NCBI GenBank assembly: GCA_024275215.1
Contig: JAJRZO010000242.1
Span: forward strand, 1-6,131
Source: Candidatus Zixiibacteriota bacterium
Lineage (GTDB): Bacteria; Zixibacteria; MSB-5A5; JAABVY01; JAHJOQ01
Length of the DNA stretch: 6,131 bases
Direction of reading: 5' to 3'
Position 1 is the stretch's first letter. Every line of letters begins with the position of its first letter. This document shows, in pieces, positions 1 to 6,131 of this stretch. The notes beneath the pieces are model-generated. The model was not told the DNA's origin. It did not search any database and saw only the letters and a program-made list of their open reading frames with translations. The position numbers and the translations under genes are program-made.

Positions 1-448
1 CATCAATTGATCTGCCTGTCTCAATTATATTTCTCAACCCTACTCCCCGCTGAACAACGACAAGCGCTCCATACCGAAGTTCAGCCAGACGAATTACACC
101 CTTGACGAGTTCGTCGAGGGCTTTATGTGTTTCATAGCGAAACATATATCTCAGGAAACGCGAGTGGCCGATTTGTGCGAGAGCGCCGCGTATTTCCGGC
201 TGAAATACTATCACCAGGACGATAAACCCGACCGTGGCGAGGTTGCTGAAAAGCCACTTAAGTCCTTCAAGCTGAAACCAGTACGAAAGAAACGCGATGA
301 TAAGCAAAAATGTCAGGCCGGAAACTATCTGAGCCGACCGTGTTCCCCTGAGCAGCATAAGTATCTTATAGATAATAAAGCTCACCAGAGCGACATCGAT
401 GACATCGATGAGTGTAAATCTTAAGAATTCGAAGTGAAATAGTTCCAT
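1..448 (-). CDS. cdaA: Diadenylate cyclase, CdaA type (N-terminal part, cut by the left edge)
   Basis: This is the N-terminal 149 codons of a membrane-bound diadenylate cyclase, which joins two ATP into the second messenger c-di-AMP. The reverse strand reads openly from an ATG at 448 to the window edge. Three hydrophobic helices are visible at about residues 11-33, 41-58 and 65-82. They are followed by the family hallmark FQPEIRRALAQIG (82-94) and the start of the DisA_N catalytic domain (GALVVVQR, then GLRNIIETGRSID at 137-149). The catalytic DGA and RHR motifs would lie just past the edge, so activity cannot be judged. A GAAAGG ribosome site (454-459) sits 5 bases before the ATG and fixes the start. 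In many bacteria cdaA is followed by a ybbR/cdaR gene and glmM; here downstream genes are out of view. Upstream is a divergent response regulator, not folP. The family call is firm. Confidence 0.93.
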   Translation of the reverse strand, partial: MELFHFEFLRFTLIDVIDVALVSFIIYKILMLLRGTRSAQIVSGLTFLLIIAFLSYWFQLEGLKWLFSNLATVGFIVLVIVFQPEIRGALAQIGHSRFLRYMFRYETHKALDELVKGVIRLAELRYGALVVVQRGVGLRNIIETGRSID

Positions 449-470
449 CACAACCTTTCAATGATAACCA

Positions 471-499
471 ATAATACTTCCTCAAATCACCATTGGCAA
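471..499 (-). promoter_or_regulatory. Candidate sigma-70-like promoter of cdaA
   Basis: Read on the reverse strand, TTGCCA (494-499) is followed after exactly 17 bases by TATTAT (471-476). Both boxes are close to the sigma-70 consensus and the spacing is optimal. The predicted transcript would start near 464, leaving a leader of roughly 16 bases that includes the GAAAGG ribosome site before the cdaA ATG at 448. Position and quality fit well, but the call rests on motif matching only. Confidence 0.5.
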
Positions 500-648
500 G
501 CAGAATGGCTTCAACTGTCTGATACGATTCGGAGTCATGGCGTTAAGTGCGTGCAAGGGCATATTTGTCGGGTTCTGAGTAATGAAGACAGATTAACTTC
601 CGATAATTATGGACAGGAAAGCATAGTTTCTCTTGCGACAACATTCGA

Positions 649-666
649 GGAGGTTCATTAACCTCC
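649..666. repeat. Perfect 7-bp inverted repeat upstream of the response regulator
   Basis: GGAGGTT (649-655) and AACCTCC (660-666) are perfect reverse complements around a 4-base CATT loop. The palindrome lies 35 bases before the response-regulator ATG, in the divergent gap shared with cdaA. It could be an operator for a dimeric regulator or an RNA hairpin in the regulator's leader. The left arm itself resembles a strong ribosome-binding sequence, but no in-frame start with good spacing follows it. The symmetry is plain in the sequence; the role is unknown. Confidence 0.45.
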
Positions 667-691
667 GGTGAGGACAGACATCAAATGGAAC

Positions 692-695
692 GGAG
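692..695 (+). promoter_or_regulatory. Ribosome-binding site that decides the response-regulator start
   Basis: GGAG at 692-695 lies directly against an in-frame ATG at 696 but 6 bases before a second in-frame ATG at 702. Normal spacing therefore favours 702 as the start, which removes two residues (Met-Gln) from the longest reading. Confidence 0.55.
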
Positions 696-701
696 ATGCA
701 G

Positions 702-1466
702 ATGAAAACTCTGGTTCTGCCTGCAGTCAACAGCGGATACGACAGCATAATCGAGTTTCTGGAAGCGATGGATCATGAGGTCGTGACAGCAGGAGCGACC
801 AGAATCGCTATCAAGGCAATTGAAGATGATCCTGATATCGATTTGGTCATTGCTGATGCCGCAGCATCCGGCGGTACAGGGATAGATCTCCTGCGGCATG
901 TGAAACAGAATGCTTCTACCCGCTGGATTCCGGTAATTATGACTGCTGCCAAATGGAATCAGAGCCAGATATGTTCGTGTCTTACGAGTGGAGCCGTCGA
1001 TATTTTATCGCTTCCGGTAGCCGAAGAAACATTCAAAGCCAAGGTCAATCTTGCGCTGGCGAACGGAAAACGTGTCATCCTTGTCGTCGATGACGAACCT
1101 CTGATCGTTGACCTGCTGAAGGACAAGCTGGAACTCGAACGGTGTAAGGTGCTTACTGCCAATTCTGCTGAAGAGGCGCTCAGGATTCTGGAATCCAACA
1201 CTGTCCATCTTGTTGTTTCGGATATAGTAATGCCCGGCGAATCAGGGATGTACATTCTTATAGAAGTGAAACGACAATACAGTGACATCCCTGTTGTCCT
1301 GATCACAGGTTACTCAGGCAAATACACTCCTGATGATGCTATCGCGGCTGGAGCTGATGGTTATTTCAAGAAACCGTTCAACAATATCGAGATCATGTAT
1401 ACAATCAGGCGGATTCTGAATTCACGCCACCAGCCGGTGAGAAAACTTCCGACTTTGTGCGAGTAA
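702..1466 (+). CDS. Response regulator with a degenerate and a canonical receiver domain, no output domain
   Basis: A 254-residue cytoplasmic two-component protein. Residues about 1-120 form a first receiver-like domain. It keeps the phosphoacceptor-like Asp52 (LVIAD) and Thr81 (IMTAA), but the N-terminal acidic pair is replaced (LVLPAV) and the conserved Lys is lost (LSLPVA, 102-107), so it is probably not phosphorylated normally. Residues about 124-240 form a textbook receiver: Asp130-Asp131 (VVDDEP), phosphoacceptor Asp174 (SDIVMPG), Thr202 (LITGYS) and Lys224 (FKKPF). No DNA-binding, GGDEF or other output domain follows; the tail after residue 240 is only about 14 residues. It likely relays phosphate or acts by protein contact, as CheY- or Spo0F-type proteins do. 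No histidine kinase is in view, so its partner is unknown. It is transcribed away from cdaA and converges on the permease gene. The ATG at 702 is preferred over 696 because of ribosome-site spacing. Confidence 0.9.
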   Translation: MKTLVLPAVNSGYDSIIEFLEAMDHEVVTAGATRIAIKAIEDDPDIDLVIADAAASGGTGIDLLRHVKQNASTRWIPVIMTAAKWNQSQICSCLTSGAVDILSLPVAEETFKAKVNLALANGKRVILVVDDEPLIVDLLKDKLELERCKVLTANSAEEALRILESNTVHLVVSDIVMPGESGMYILIEVKRQYSDIPVVLITGYSGKYTPDDAIAAGADGYFKKPFNNIEIMYTIRRILNSRHQPVRKLPTLCE

Positions 1467-1586
1467 GAATAGGAAATCCAAAGCACACTGCGGAACTCCG
1501 AGCTGCAAGAGAACATATTTCCGGGACGGCCTGTCTGTACCCATCGGCGGAATCGACGCTCTCTACCTGCTCAGTTTCGAGAGTAA

Positions 1587-3995
1587 CTACAGATAGAAAA
1601 GATATGCTGTTGTAACCAGAATCGTAATGTACACGAGGCTCAGCCCACCGCCGATCTTGATATAGTCCTTCGTTCTGTATTCTCCTGGTCCCATATAAAG
1701 AGCATTCACCTGATGAGTGGGAAGAATAAACGAATTGGAAACGCCAATGCCGACGACAACCACCGCAACACGAGGGTCTATCCCGATCTGACTTGCCAGG
1801 GACACCCCCAGCGGAATCAACAAAGTACAGGCGCCGACATTTGAGATGACCATTGTAAATGCGCAACTCAGCACCGCAAGAACAATCAGCAACACCAAAG
1901 GAGACATAAAATCGCCGAGTCCAAAGACGATACCTTTCGCAAGCCACTGAGCGGTACCGGTTTGATCCACAGCCATTCCGAGAGGAATAAGTCCACCGAG
2001 CAGGAAAACTGTCCGCGTATCAATGGCTCGATATGCCTCGGAAATAGTCATGACTTTCGTCAGGATCATCCCCATAGCTCCTATCATCAGGCAAATTGAA
2101 AGCGGTATCGGGTTATATGGCCTGCCCAGAAAAAATGAACTTGAAATCACCATCAGAATGAGAGCAACCATGAAACTCACAAAAGCGCATCCTGCCTTCT
2201 CTGGTTTATGAATTTCTATCCTGGTCGGTGATGTAATGATAAAGTTCTGATGCTGTTCCTTGAGACGCTGAATTTGCTCCCATGTGCCATGAATGAGAAC
2301 GCCATCACCTGAGTTGAGCGATCGGTCAGCCAGTTCTTTGTAATAGACTTTGCCATTTTGATGCAGCGCAAGAGCGTTCACTTCATATGTTTCACGGAAT
2401 CCTATTTCCTTGATAGTCTTGCCGATAAACATCGATCTCGGAGAAATAACCATCTCAACAATACCGGCGTACGACGGATTAAAAAGCTTCTTCCAGAAGA
2501 TTATCGGTTTTTCCCTCAGGACAAGACGGTAATCTTTAACGAACCTGGTTACCGCCTCTTTCGGACCATACACACACAGCCCGACTCCTTCCCGAAGGGT
2601 TGTTTTGGGTGCAGGGGCAATGTCCAGGAATCCCCTCTCAGCTCCCATTGCCACGATGTTGACCTGAAACTGGCGACGTATACTTGCGATGTCCTGTGGA
2701 CCATCACTGGGACGATAGTCAGGGGGTACAAAGATTTCATAGGGGCCGGTGATTTCCGGGTAACAACAAACTCCTTCGTCCTGCATCATATTATCCATCG
2801 TAGCGCTCGAATCTTTCTGATTCACAGGCAGTTTCGAAAGAAGCTTCATACCGATTGTAGATAGATACAGTATGCCGCCTGCCGCCAAAGCGAGACCAAC
2901 CGGCGTCAATTCCAGAAATCCAAACTTTGGCATTCCCTGAGGCAATATGTCATTGAGAAGAATCAAGGGACTGGTACCGATCATCGTCAGAGTACCACCA
3001 AGGATGGCAGCCATACCGATTGGCATGAGAACCCGGGATATGGGAATATTCAGTTTCTTTGATGTTACCGATCTGATTGCGGGAAGGAAAAGCACTGCCG
3101 CGCCAGTGTTTTGCATGACACTCGATATAGCGGCTATCAACGAAGAAAATATTACGACCAGTCTGGTCTCCCCGCGTCCAACGAACCGCATAAGAGGTAG
3201 GATAATTCTATCTACTAATCCTGTCCGATTCAGACCGAAACTGATTATCATCACTCCTATAATTGCAATAACAGCATTACTGCTGAGACCACGAAACGTT
3301 TCACTGGCCTTGAGCAATCCAAGTTCCGGAAGAAGAATCATCATGATGATCGCGACAACATCGACACGCACCCACTCAATGACAAAGAGGAAGATTGTGA
3401 CCGCAACAACAACAAGCATCAACAACTTAGTCGAAAGATGAGTATCCAATTCATAAGGAATGTTTATGACACCGGCATCTTGAACTTTGTGACCGCTCTC
3501 GGTTTCCAATTCCGCCAGTATGTCCAGCACGAAGAAGTATTTCCCCGTTGCTATTCTTGAGTCAACGGAATACTGTATATACTGCGTCAGTGTGCCGGAA
3601 TCGTCCCCACGCTGCGGTTTGAACCTAACCATAATTTGATGCTCTGAGCTGTTCGGGGAATTCCTGTCCATGAATGTAATACCGCTTTCCCGTGTGACAG
3701 ACATCCACGCGATCACCGGAGTGGCTGATTCCCGATCCCAGTCAAGTCGGCGTCCTTCGACAATTTTCGTCGTATCAATCCTGACCTCAAGCCTGATACT
3801 GTCACGCCTTCCGGCAATCAGGGTTGGCATCGGCGGATCTATCCGAACGGATACATATGACGGGATATGGGGAATTGGATCAATGATTGCAGCGGTATTG
3901 TCAGTGTCTGATGTGGAACACATACCTGTTCCACACAATGCAGTAACGACCAGCAAAATCGAGACTATTGAAAACCATCTACGATACACTGCCAA
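1587..3995 (-). CDS. SLC13/DASS-type permease with two RCK_C domains and an exported N-terminal domain
   Basis: An 802-residue inner-membrane transporter. Residues 1-26 look like a signal peptide (RR, then a hydrophobic core). Residues about 40-185 are hydrophilic, without membrane segments, and probably an exported beta-sandwich. Transport helices run from about 188 to 386, with MQNTGAAVLFLPA (294-306) and GGTLTMIGTSP (333-343). Two RCK_C domains follow at about 418-492 (divergent) and 511-587 (canonical, with IGKTIKEIGF and a GD turn). The second helix block spans about 601-802, with ISNVGACTLLIP (717-728) and the C-terminal signature SFILPTHQVNALYMGPGEYR (754-773). The family moves anions such as sulfate or dicarboxylates, usually with Na+; the substrate here cannot be told. 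Relatives without the N-terminal domain are around 600 residues. The start is TTG at 3995, 4 bases after GAGG; a GTG two codons later is an alternative. Family call firm, N-terminal domain function unknown. Confidence 0.9.
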   Translation of the reverse strand: MAVYRRWFSIVSILLVVTALCGTGMCSTSDTDNTAAIIDPIPHIPSYVSVRIDPPMPTLIAGRRDSIRLEVRIDTTKIVEGRRLDWDRESATPVIAWMSVTRESGITFMDRNSPNSSEHQIMVRFKPQRGDDSGTLTQYIQYSVDSRIATGKYFFVLDILAELETESGHKVQDAGVINIPYELDTHLSTKLLMLVVVAVTIFLFVIEWVRVDVVAIIMMILLPELGLLKASETFRGLSSNAVIAIIGVMIISFGLNRTGLVDRIILPLMRFVGRGETRLVVIFSSLIAAISSVMQNTGAAVLFLPAIRSVTSKKLNIPISRVLMPIGMAAILGGTLTMIGTSPLILLNDILPQGMPKFGFLELTPVGLALAAGGILYLSTIGMKLLSKLPVNQKDSSATMDNMMQDEGVCCYPEITGPYEIFVPPDYRPSDGPQDIASIRRQFQVNIVAMGAERGFLDIAPAPKTTLREGVGLCVYGPKEAVTRFVKDYRLVLREKPIIFWKKLFNPSYAGIVEMVISPRSMFIGKTIKEIGFRETYEVNALALHQNGKVYYKELADRSLNSGDGVLIHGTWEQIQRLKEQHQNFIITSPTRIEIHKPEKAGCAFVSFMVALILMVISSSFFLGRPYNPIPLSICLMIGAMGMILTKVMTISEAYRAIDTRTVFLLGGLIPLGMAVDQTGTAQWLAKGIVFGLGDFMSPLVLLIVLAVLSCAFTMVISNVGACTLLIPLGVSLASQIGIDPRVAVVVVGIGVSNSFILPTHQVNALYMGPGEYRTKDYIKIGGGLSLVYITILVTTAYLFYL

Positions 3996-3999
3996 TCAT

Positions 4000-4003
4000 C
4001 CTC
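4000..4003 (-). promoter_or_regulatory. Ribosome-binding site supporting a TTG start for the permease
   Basis: On the reverse strand GAGG (4000-4003) is followed by four bases and then TTG at 3995-3993. No in-frame ATG exists before residue 25, which lies at the end of the hydrophobic signal segment, so starting there would delete the signal peptide. The in-frame GTG at 3989 would have 10-base spacing and is the only close rival. Confidence 0.5.
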
Positions 4004-4100
4004 GCAAGCGAACTCGCCGTCAGTGAAGGCAGGAATATAATCAAAACAAGGATTATTGAAATATATTTTTTGCAGTATAAAGTCGACAGATTAAGGACTG

Positions 4101-4129
4101 TATATATTTTGTATCCCGCAGATATTCAA
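4101..4129 (-). promoter_or_regulatory. Candidate sigma-70-like promoter of the permease
   Basis: On the reverse strand TTGAAT (4124-4129) and TATATA (4101-4106) are separated by exactly 17 bases. The predicted leader to the TTG start at 3995 would be about 100 bases. The surrounding sequence is very AT-rich, so a chance match is possible, but the spacing and box quality make it the best candidate seen. Confidence 0.4.
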
Positions 4130-4151
4130 TAATGTTCTTAGAAATCTGGCT

Positions 4152-4192
4152 GTCGGGTTTCTTGCAGGCTTCGCCTGCTACGGAACGCCGAC
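4152..4192. repeat. Imperfect 41-bp inverted repeat, REP-like
   Basis: The outer arms GTCGG (4152-4156) and CCGAC (4188-4192) pair, and the core GCAGGC (4164-4169), TTC, GCCTGC (4173-4178) is a perfect 6-bp hairpin. The segments between arms and core are partly complementary. The element is intergenic and not followed by a T-run in either direction. Its build resembles dispersed palindromic intergenic repeats (REP-like), but only one copy is in the window, so dispersal cannot be shown here. Confidence 0.5.
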
Positions 4193-4244
4193 CTGCTCAG
4201 AAACAGAACTTTTGGGACAGCCTCTCCACATCTGCCGACCTGCT
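4187..4244. repeat. Pair of 11-bp direct repeats GCCGACCTGCT
   Basis: GCCGACCTGCT occurs at 4187-4197 and again at 4234-4244, 47 bases apart. The first copy overlaps the right arm of the 41-bp inverted repeat. The interval between them (4198-4233) has no reading frame of note. The pair may bound one unit of a mosaic intergenic repeat. Confidence 0.45.
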
Positions 4245-4354
4245 ACACAATAGGCCGGACCATCTGGAGCCTGACGCCCGAATCGTGCACTTGAACATGT
4301 AAATCTCGACTTGCCGACAACCTTCCCAAAGCGAAAGTAATGGATAAGGTCAGA

Positions 4355-6131
4355 TCAACAACCGTCGCAAGGTCCGAGACCTCCTCCAAATATGTACTGG
4401 ATAAGATAAACAACGTCATCAATGTCGATCTCTCCTGAACAATCGACATCTCCAGATTCCGGGGGATCAGGTGCAGGTCCACCTCCGAATATATACTGTA
4501 TCAGAAATACAACATCATCAATATCGACTTCGCTGCTGTTGTCCGTATCGCCGCATTCAAACGGGGCATTTCTATAGACGATAAACATTGCCAGAATTGT
4601 ATCCACTGAAGGATTGGGAAGCCCGGAATCTTCGACAGCAATCGACAGAAAAGAAGTGTCCGCATCCTGTCCGCTGGGAATCCATGACGGTGTGCCTTCA
4701 ACAGTACCTAATGTGTCGCCGGTAAATACCGTTCCAAACGGTGGTTGACCCAGGACTTTCGTCCAATAATATGGTGGTTCGCCGCCGACCGCCCAAAATC
4801 TATAGAAGTATGACTTATCAAGATAGGCGGGTGATATATCTTCATTATAACTCTGGATGTGAAGTCTCCCGTCACAGGCGTCTCCAGTGCCATCAGAATC
4901 CTCGTCGTATTGGTGAGGGTTCTGCACATAGAGACAATTGTCGCACGAGTCCCCCACGAAATCGCCGTCGACATCCTCCTGCAAAATGTTTACGAAGTAT
5001 GGGCAGTTGTCATCTTCATTGAGTAAGCCATCGTCATCGATATCCGGATCACAGGCATCGCCTGTGCCGTCGCCATCGAGATCAGCCTGATCGTAGTTTG
5101 GAGCGTCAATACAATTATCGCACAGATCACCAATACTATCATTGTCGTCATCAGCCTGATCCGGATTCGCGACATCGGGGCAGTTGTCCACACCATTTGG
5201 GATACCGTCATTGTCATTGTCCTGACTGTATATCCAGTTCATCGCCGCTTCGACAACATCGTCTTTACCCTGAGCGACACCCTCCTGGGTAAGCCACACA
5301 TACTCATCAACAGGGAACTCGTCATGAGTGAGATAATGTCCGGGATTGCCGACAAGCCATGCATCGGATTCCGCATAGAGTAGCCAGATACTTCCGAAAA
5401 GATTGACATAGAAGGGACTGTTGAATGCCGCCGCCGTGGACTTACCGAACACCCTGGTCATCGGATGGAGACTGACGGCAAGGGCTATCTGATCACCGGA
5501 GCTGACTGCGCCCGGACCGGTAAGAAGGGCAATCGGTTTATCGTAGAAGCTCGATGGGTTGCCAAGTATCACATAGTCTTCCGGATCGCCACTTAGTCCC
5601 ATCGAGAAATGATCGTCAGGATCTAAACGCCTGTCAAAACCTACTGTGTACCGAGTTTCGTTGAATAGCATTTTCAGACCGTTATATGCAAGGTGCATGT
5701 CGCCGCCGTTATTTGCTCTGAAGTCTATAATGAGTCCTATCGTTTCGTAGTCGTTCATCAACTCTGATATTGCCTGTGACCAGAGCGTCGCTGCATTGCT
5801 GTCCCAGGCAACTTCGTATATGTAGCCTATCTTTGTACCATCAACAACGCCCCAGCTTGCCACATCATCCCATGATTCAGGCAGCTCGACACCCGGAACG
5901 GGAAGCTGTTCAGTCAGGAAGATCGGCATGCTTGCGCCATCAAGAACACTGGTGGCAAGATGCAGAGTGTCACCTGAGGAGTACTTGACAATATCGATTG
6001 TGTCAAACAAATGCCAGTTTTCACCGGCAGCCATCAGCCATGAATGAGTAAATGCCGAAGGCGAACTCCCCCACGTGCCACGTATTGGTAATTGTGCTTC
6101 GAAAAGCTGCGGACAAAGCTCTTTCCAGGGA
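4355..6131 (-). CDS. Secreted S41-type peptidase with TSP3 repeats, Ig-like domain and dockerin-like C-terminus (5' part beyond the right edge)
   Basis: The frame is open to the right edge, giving 591 visible codons with no start; the Met codon at 6034 is internal, because conserved-looking sequence continues upstream (PWKELCP, LFEAQLPI). Numbering from the edge, residues about 101-299 are an S41 (tail-specific protease-like) domain: IGYIYEV, LIIDFRANNGG (133-143), then LLTGPGAVSSGD (202-213), where Ser210 is the likely nucleophile, and VFGKST. The Lys of CtpA-type enzymes is not visible at its usual place, so the catalytic set is uncertain. Residues about 304-421 are thrombospondin type 3 calcium repeats with eight Cys. 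About 422-522 resemble a putative Ig-like domain (GGEPPYYW, GTPS). About 526-588 are two dockerin-like EF-hand repeats. It is likely secreted or surface-held; the signal peptide would lie off the window. The substrate is unknown. Confidence 0.85.
   Translation of the reverse strand, partial: PWKELCPQLFEAQLPIRGTWGSSPSAFTHSWLMAAGENWHLFDTIDIVKYSSGDTLHLATSVLDGASMPIFLTEQLPVPGVELPESWDDVASWGVVDGTKIGYIYEVAWDSNAATLWSQAISELMNDYETIGLIIDFRANNGGDMHLAYNGLKMLFNETRYTVGFDRRLDPDDHFSMGLSGDPEDYVILGNPSSFYDKPIALLTGPGAVSSGDQIALAVSLHPMTRVFGKSTAAAFNSPFYVNLFGSIWLLYAESDAWLVGNPGHYLTHDEFPVDEYVWLTQEGVAQGKDDVVEAAMNWIYSQDNDNDGIPNGVDNCPDVANPDQADDDNDSIGDLCDNCIDAPNYDQADLDGDGTGDACDPDIDDDGLLNEDDNCPYFVNILQEDVDGDFVGDSCDNCLYVQNPHQYDEDSDGTGDACDGRLHIQSYNEDISPAYLDKSYFYRFWAVGGEPPYYWTKVLGQPPFGTVFTGDTLGTVEGTPSWIPSGQDADTSFLSIAVEDSGLPNPSVDTILAMFIVYRNAPFECGDTDNSSEVDIDDVVFLIQYIFGGGPAPDPPESGDVDCSGEIDIDDVVYLIQYIFGGGLGPCDGC
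4367..4555 (-). other. Dockerin-like domain, two EF-hand-type repeats
   Basis: Two calcium-loop repeats end the secreted protein. Each has Asp at loop positions 1, 3, 9 and 12 (CGDTDNSSEVDIDD and GDVDCSGEIDIDD), followed by VV[F/Y]LIQYIFGGG. This is the type I dockerin plan. Dockerins bind cohesins in cellulosomes, but in many non-cellulosomal bacteria such domains end secreted proteins without a known partner. No cohesin is visible here. Confidence 0.8.
4868..5221 (-). repeat. Thrombospondin type 3 calcium-binding repeat array
   Basis: The coding segment carries repeated Asp-rich units such as DNDNDGIPNGVDNCP, DLDGDGTGDACD, DIDDDGLLNEDDNCP and DEDSDGTGDACD. They hold eight regularly placed Cys in the order NCP, LCDNC, ACDP, NCP, SCDNC, ACDG. 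In known TSP3 arrays these residues wrap calcium ions and form disulfides, giving a rigid spacer outside the cell. The array lies between the protease-like and Ig-like domains. Confidence 0.9.

Larger units (their letters stand above)
3996..4354. other. Intergenic region between the secreted protein and the permease
   Basis: No convincing gene lies in these 359 bases. The half nearer the permease (about 4031-4140) is AT-rich and holds a candidate permease promoter. The half nearer the secreted protein (about 4152-4244) holds an imperfect inverted repeat and an 11-base direct repeat. The region after the secreted protein's stop shows no hairpin followed by a T-run, so no intrinsic terminator is called for that gene. 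Confidence 0.6.

Noticed and set aside
125..424. A 99-codon open frame on the plus strand
   Set aside because: It is antisense to the clearly recognisable CdaA reading frame and its product resembles no known family.
461..661. A 66-codon open frame on the plus strand in the divergent gap
   Set aside because: It has no ribosome site, overlaps the strong cdaA promoter on the other strand, has no recognisable domain, and its stop codon falls in the 649-666 palindrome. Most likely non-coding.
1565..1574. ACCTGCTCAG shared with 4191-4200 as a second copy of the intergenic repeat
   Set aside because: Only 10 bases match and the flanks differ. Matches of this length are expected by chance in a window this size.
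1559..1583. CTCTC...GAGAG hairpin as a terminator between the converging genes
   Set aside because: The stem is only 5 bp with a 15-base loop and there is no T-run on either strand, so it does not support a terminator.
1405..1947. A 180-codon minus-strand frame across the convergent gap
   Set aside because: It overlaps the ends of both the response regulator and the permease in another frame and has low-complexity, unfamiliar sequence.
2947..3441. A 164-codon plus-strand frame inside the permease gene
   Set aside because: It is antisense to conserved membrane helices of the permease and has the repetitive composition expected of an antisense shadow.
4164..4178. GCAGGC-TTC-GCCTGC hairpin as an intrinsic terminator of the secreted-protein gene
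   Set aside because: On the reverse strand it is followed by AAGAAACCC rather than T residues, and it lies about 180 bases past the stop. It is better explained as part of a repeat element.

Overview
The window looks like a piece of a free-living, didermic-type bacterial genome with about even base composition. The best clue to its identity is the large secreted protein at the right end. It joins an S41-type protease domain, thrombospondin type 3 calcium repeats, an Ig-like domain and a C-terminal dockerin-like pair of the 'DIDDVVYLIQYIFGGG' type. From general knowledge, this style of modular secreted protein is common in candidate phylum Zixibacteria and related FCB-group bacteria. The assignment is an inference from protein style, not a phylogenetic result.

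Layout from left to right. Bases 1-448 (minus strand) hold the N-terminal 149 codons of a membrane-bound diadenylate cyclase of the CdaA type, cut by the left edge. A good sigma-70-like promoter lies just upstream of it, reading leftward. Bases 449-701 are a divergent intergenic region that also carries a perfect 7-bp hairpin. Bases 702-1466 (plus strand) encode a 254-residue response regulator with two receiver domains: the first is degenerate, the second has all the standard phosphorylation residues, and there is no output domain. A 120-bp convergent gap follows. Bases 1587-3995 (minus strand) encode an 802-residue SLC13/DASS-type permease with two RCK_C (TrkA_C) domains inserted in the cytoplasmic loop and, unusually, an exported domain of about 160 residues before the first transport helix. 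Bases 3996-4354 are an intergenic region holding a candidate permease promoter and a cluster of inverted and direct repeats. Bases 4355-6131 (minus strand) hold the C-terminal 591 codons of the secreted S41/TSP3/Ig/dockerin protein, whose start lies beyond the right edge.

The genes do not form one obvious operon: the permease and the secreted protein are separated by about 360 bp, and the response regulator runs the opposite way. One functional link is worth noting. RCK_C domains are established c-di-AMP receptors in some potassium transport systems, so the nearby cyclase and the RCK_C-bearing permease could share a signal. That link is a hypothesis. No RNA genes, CRISPR arrays, insertion sequences or phage genes were seen.
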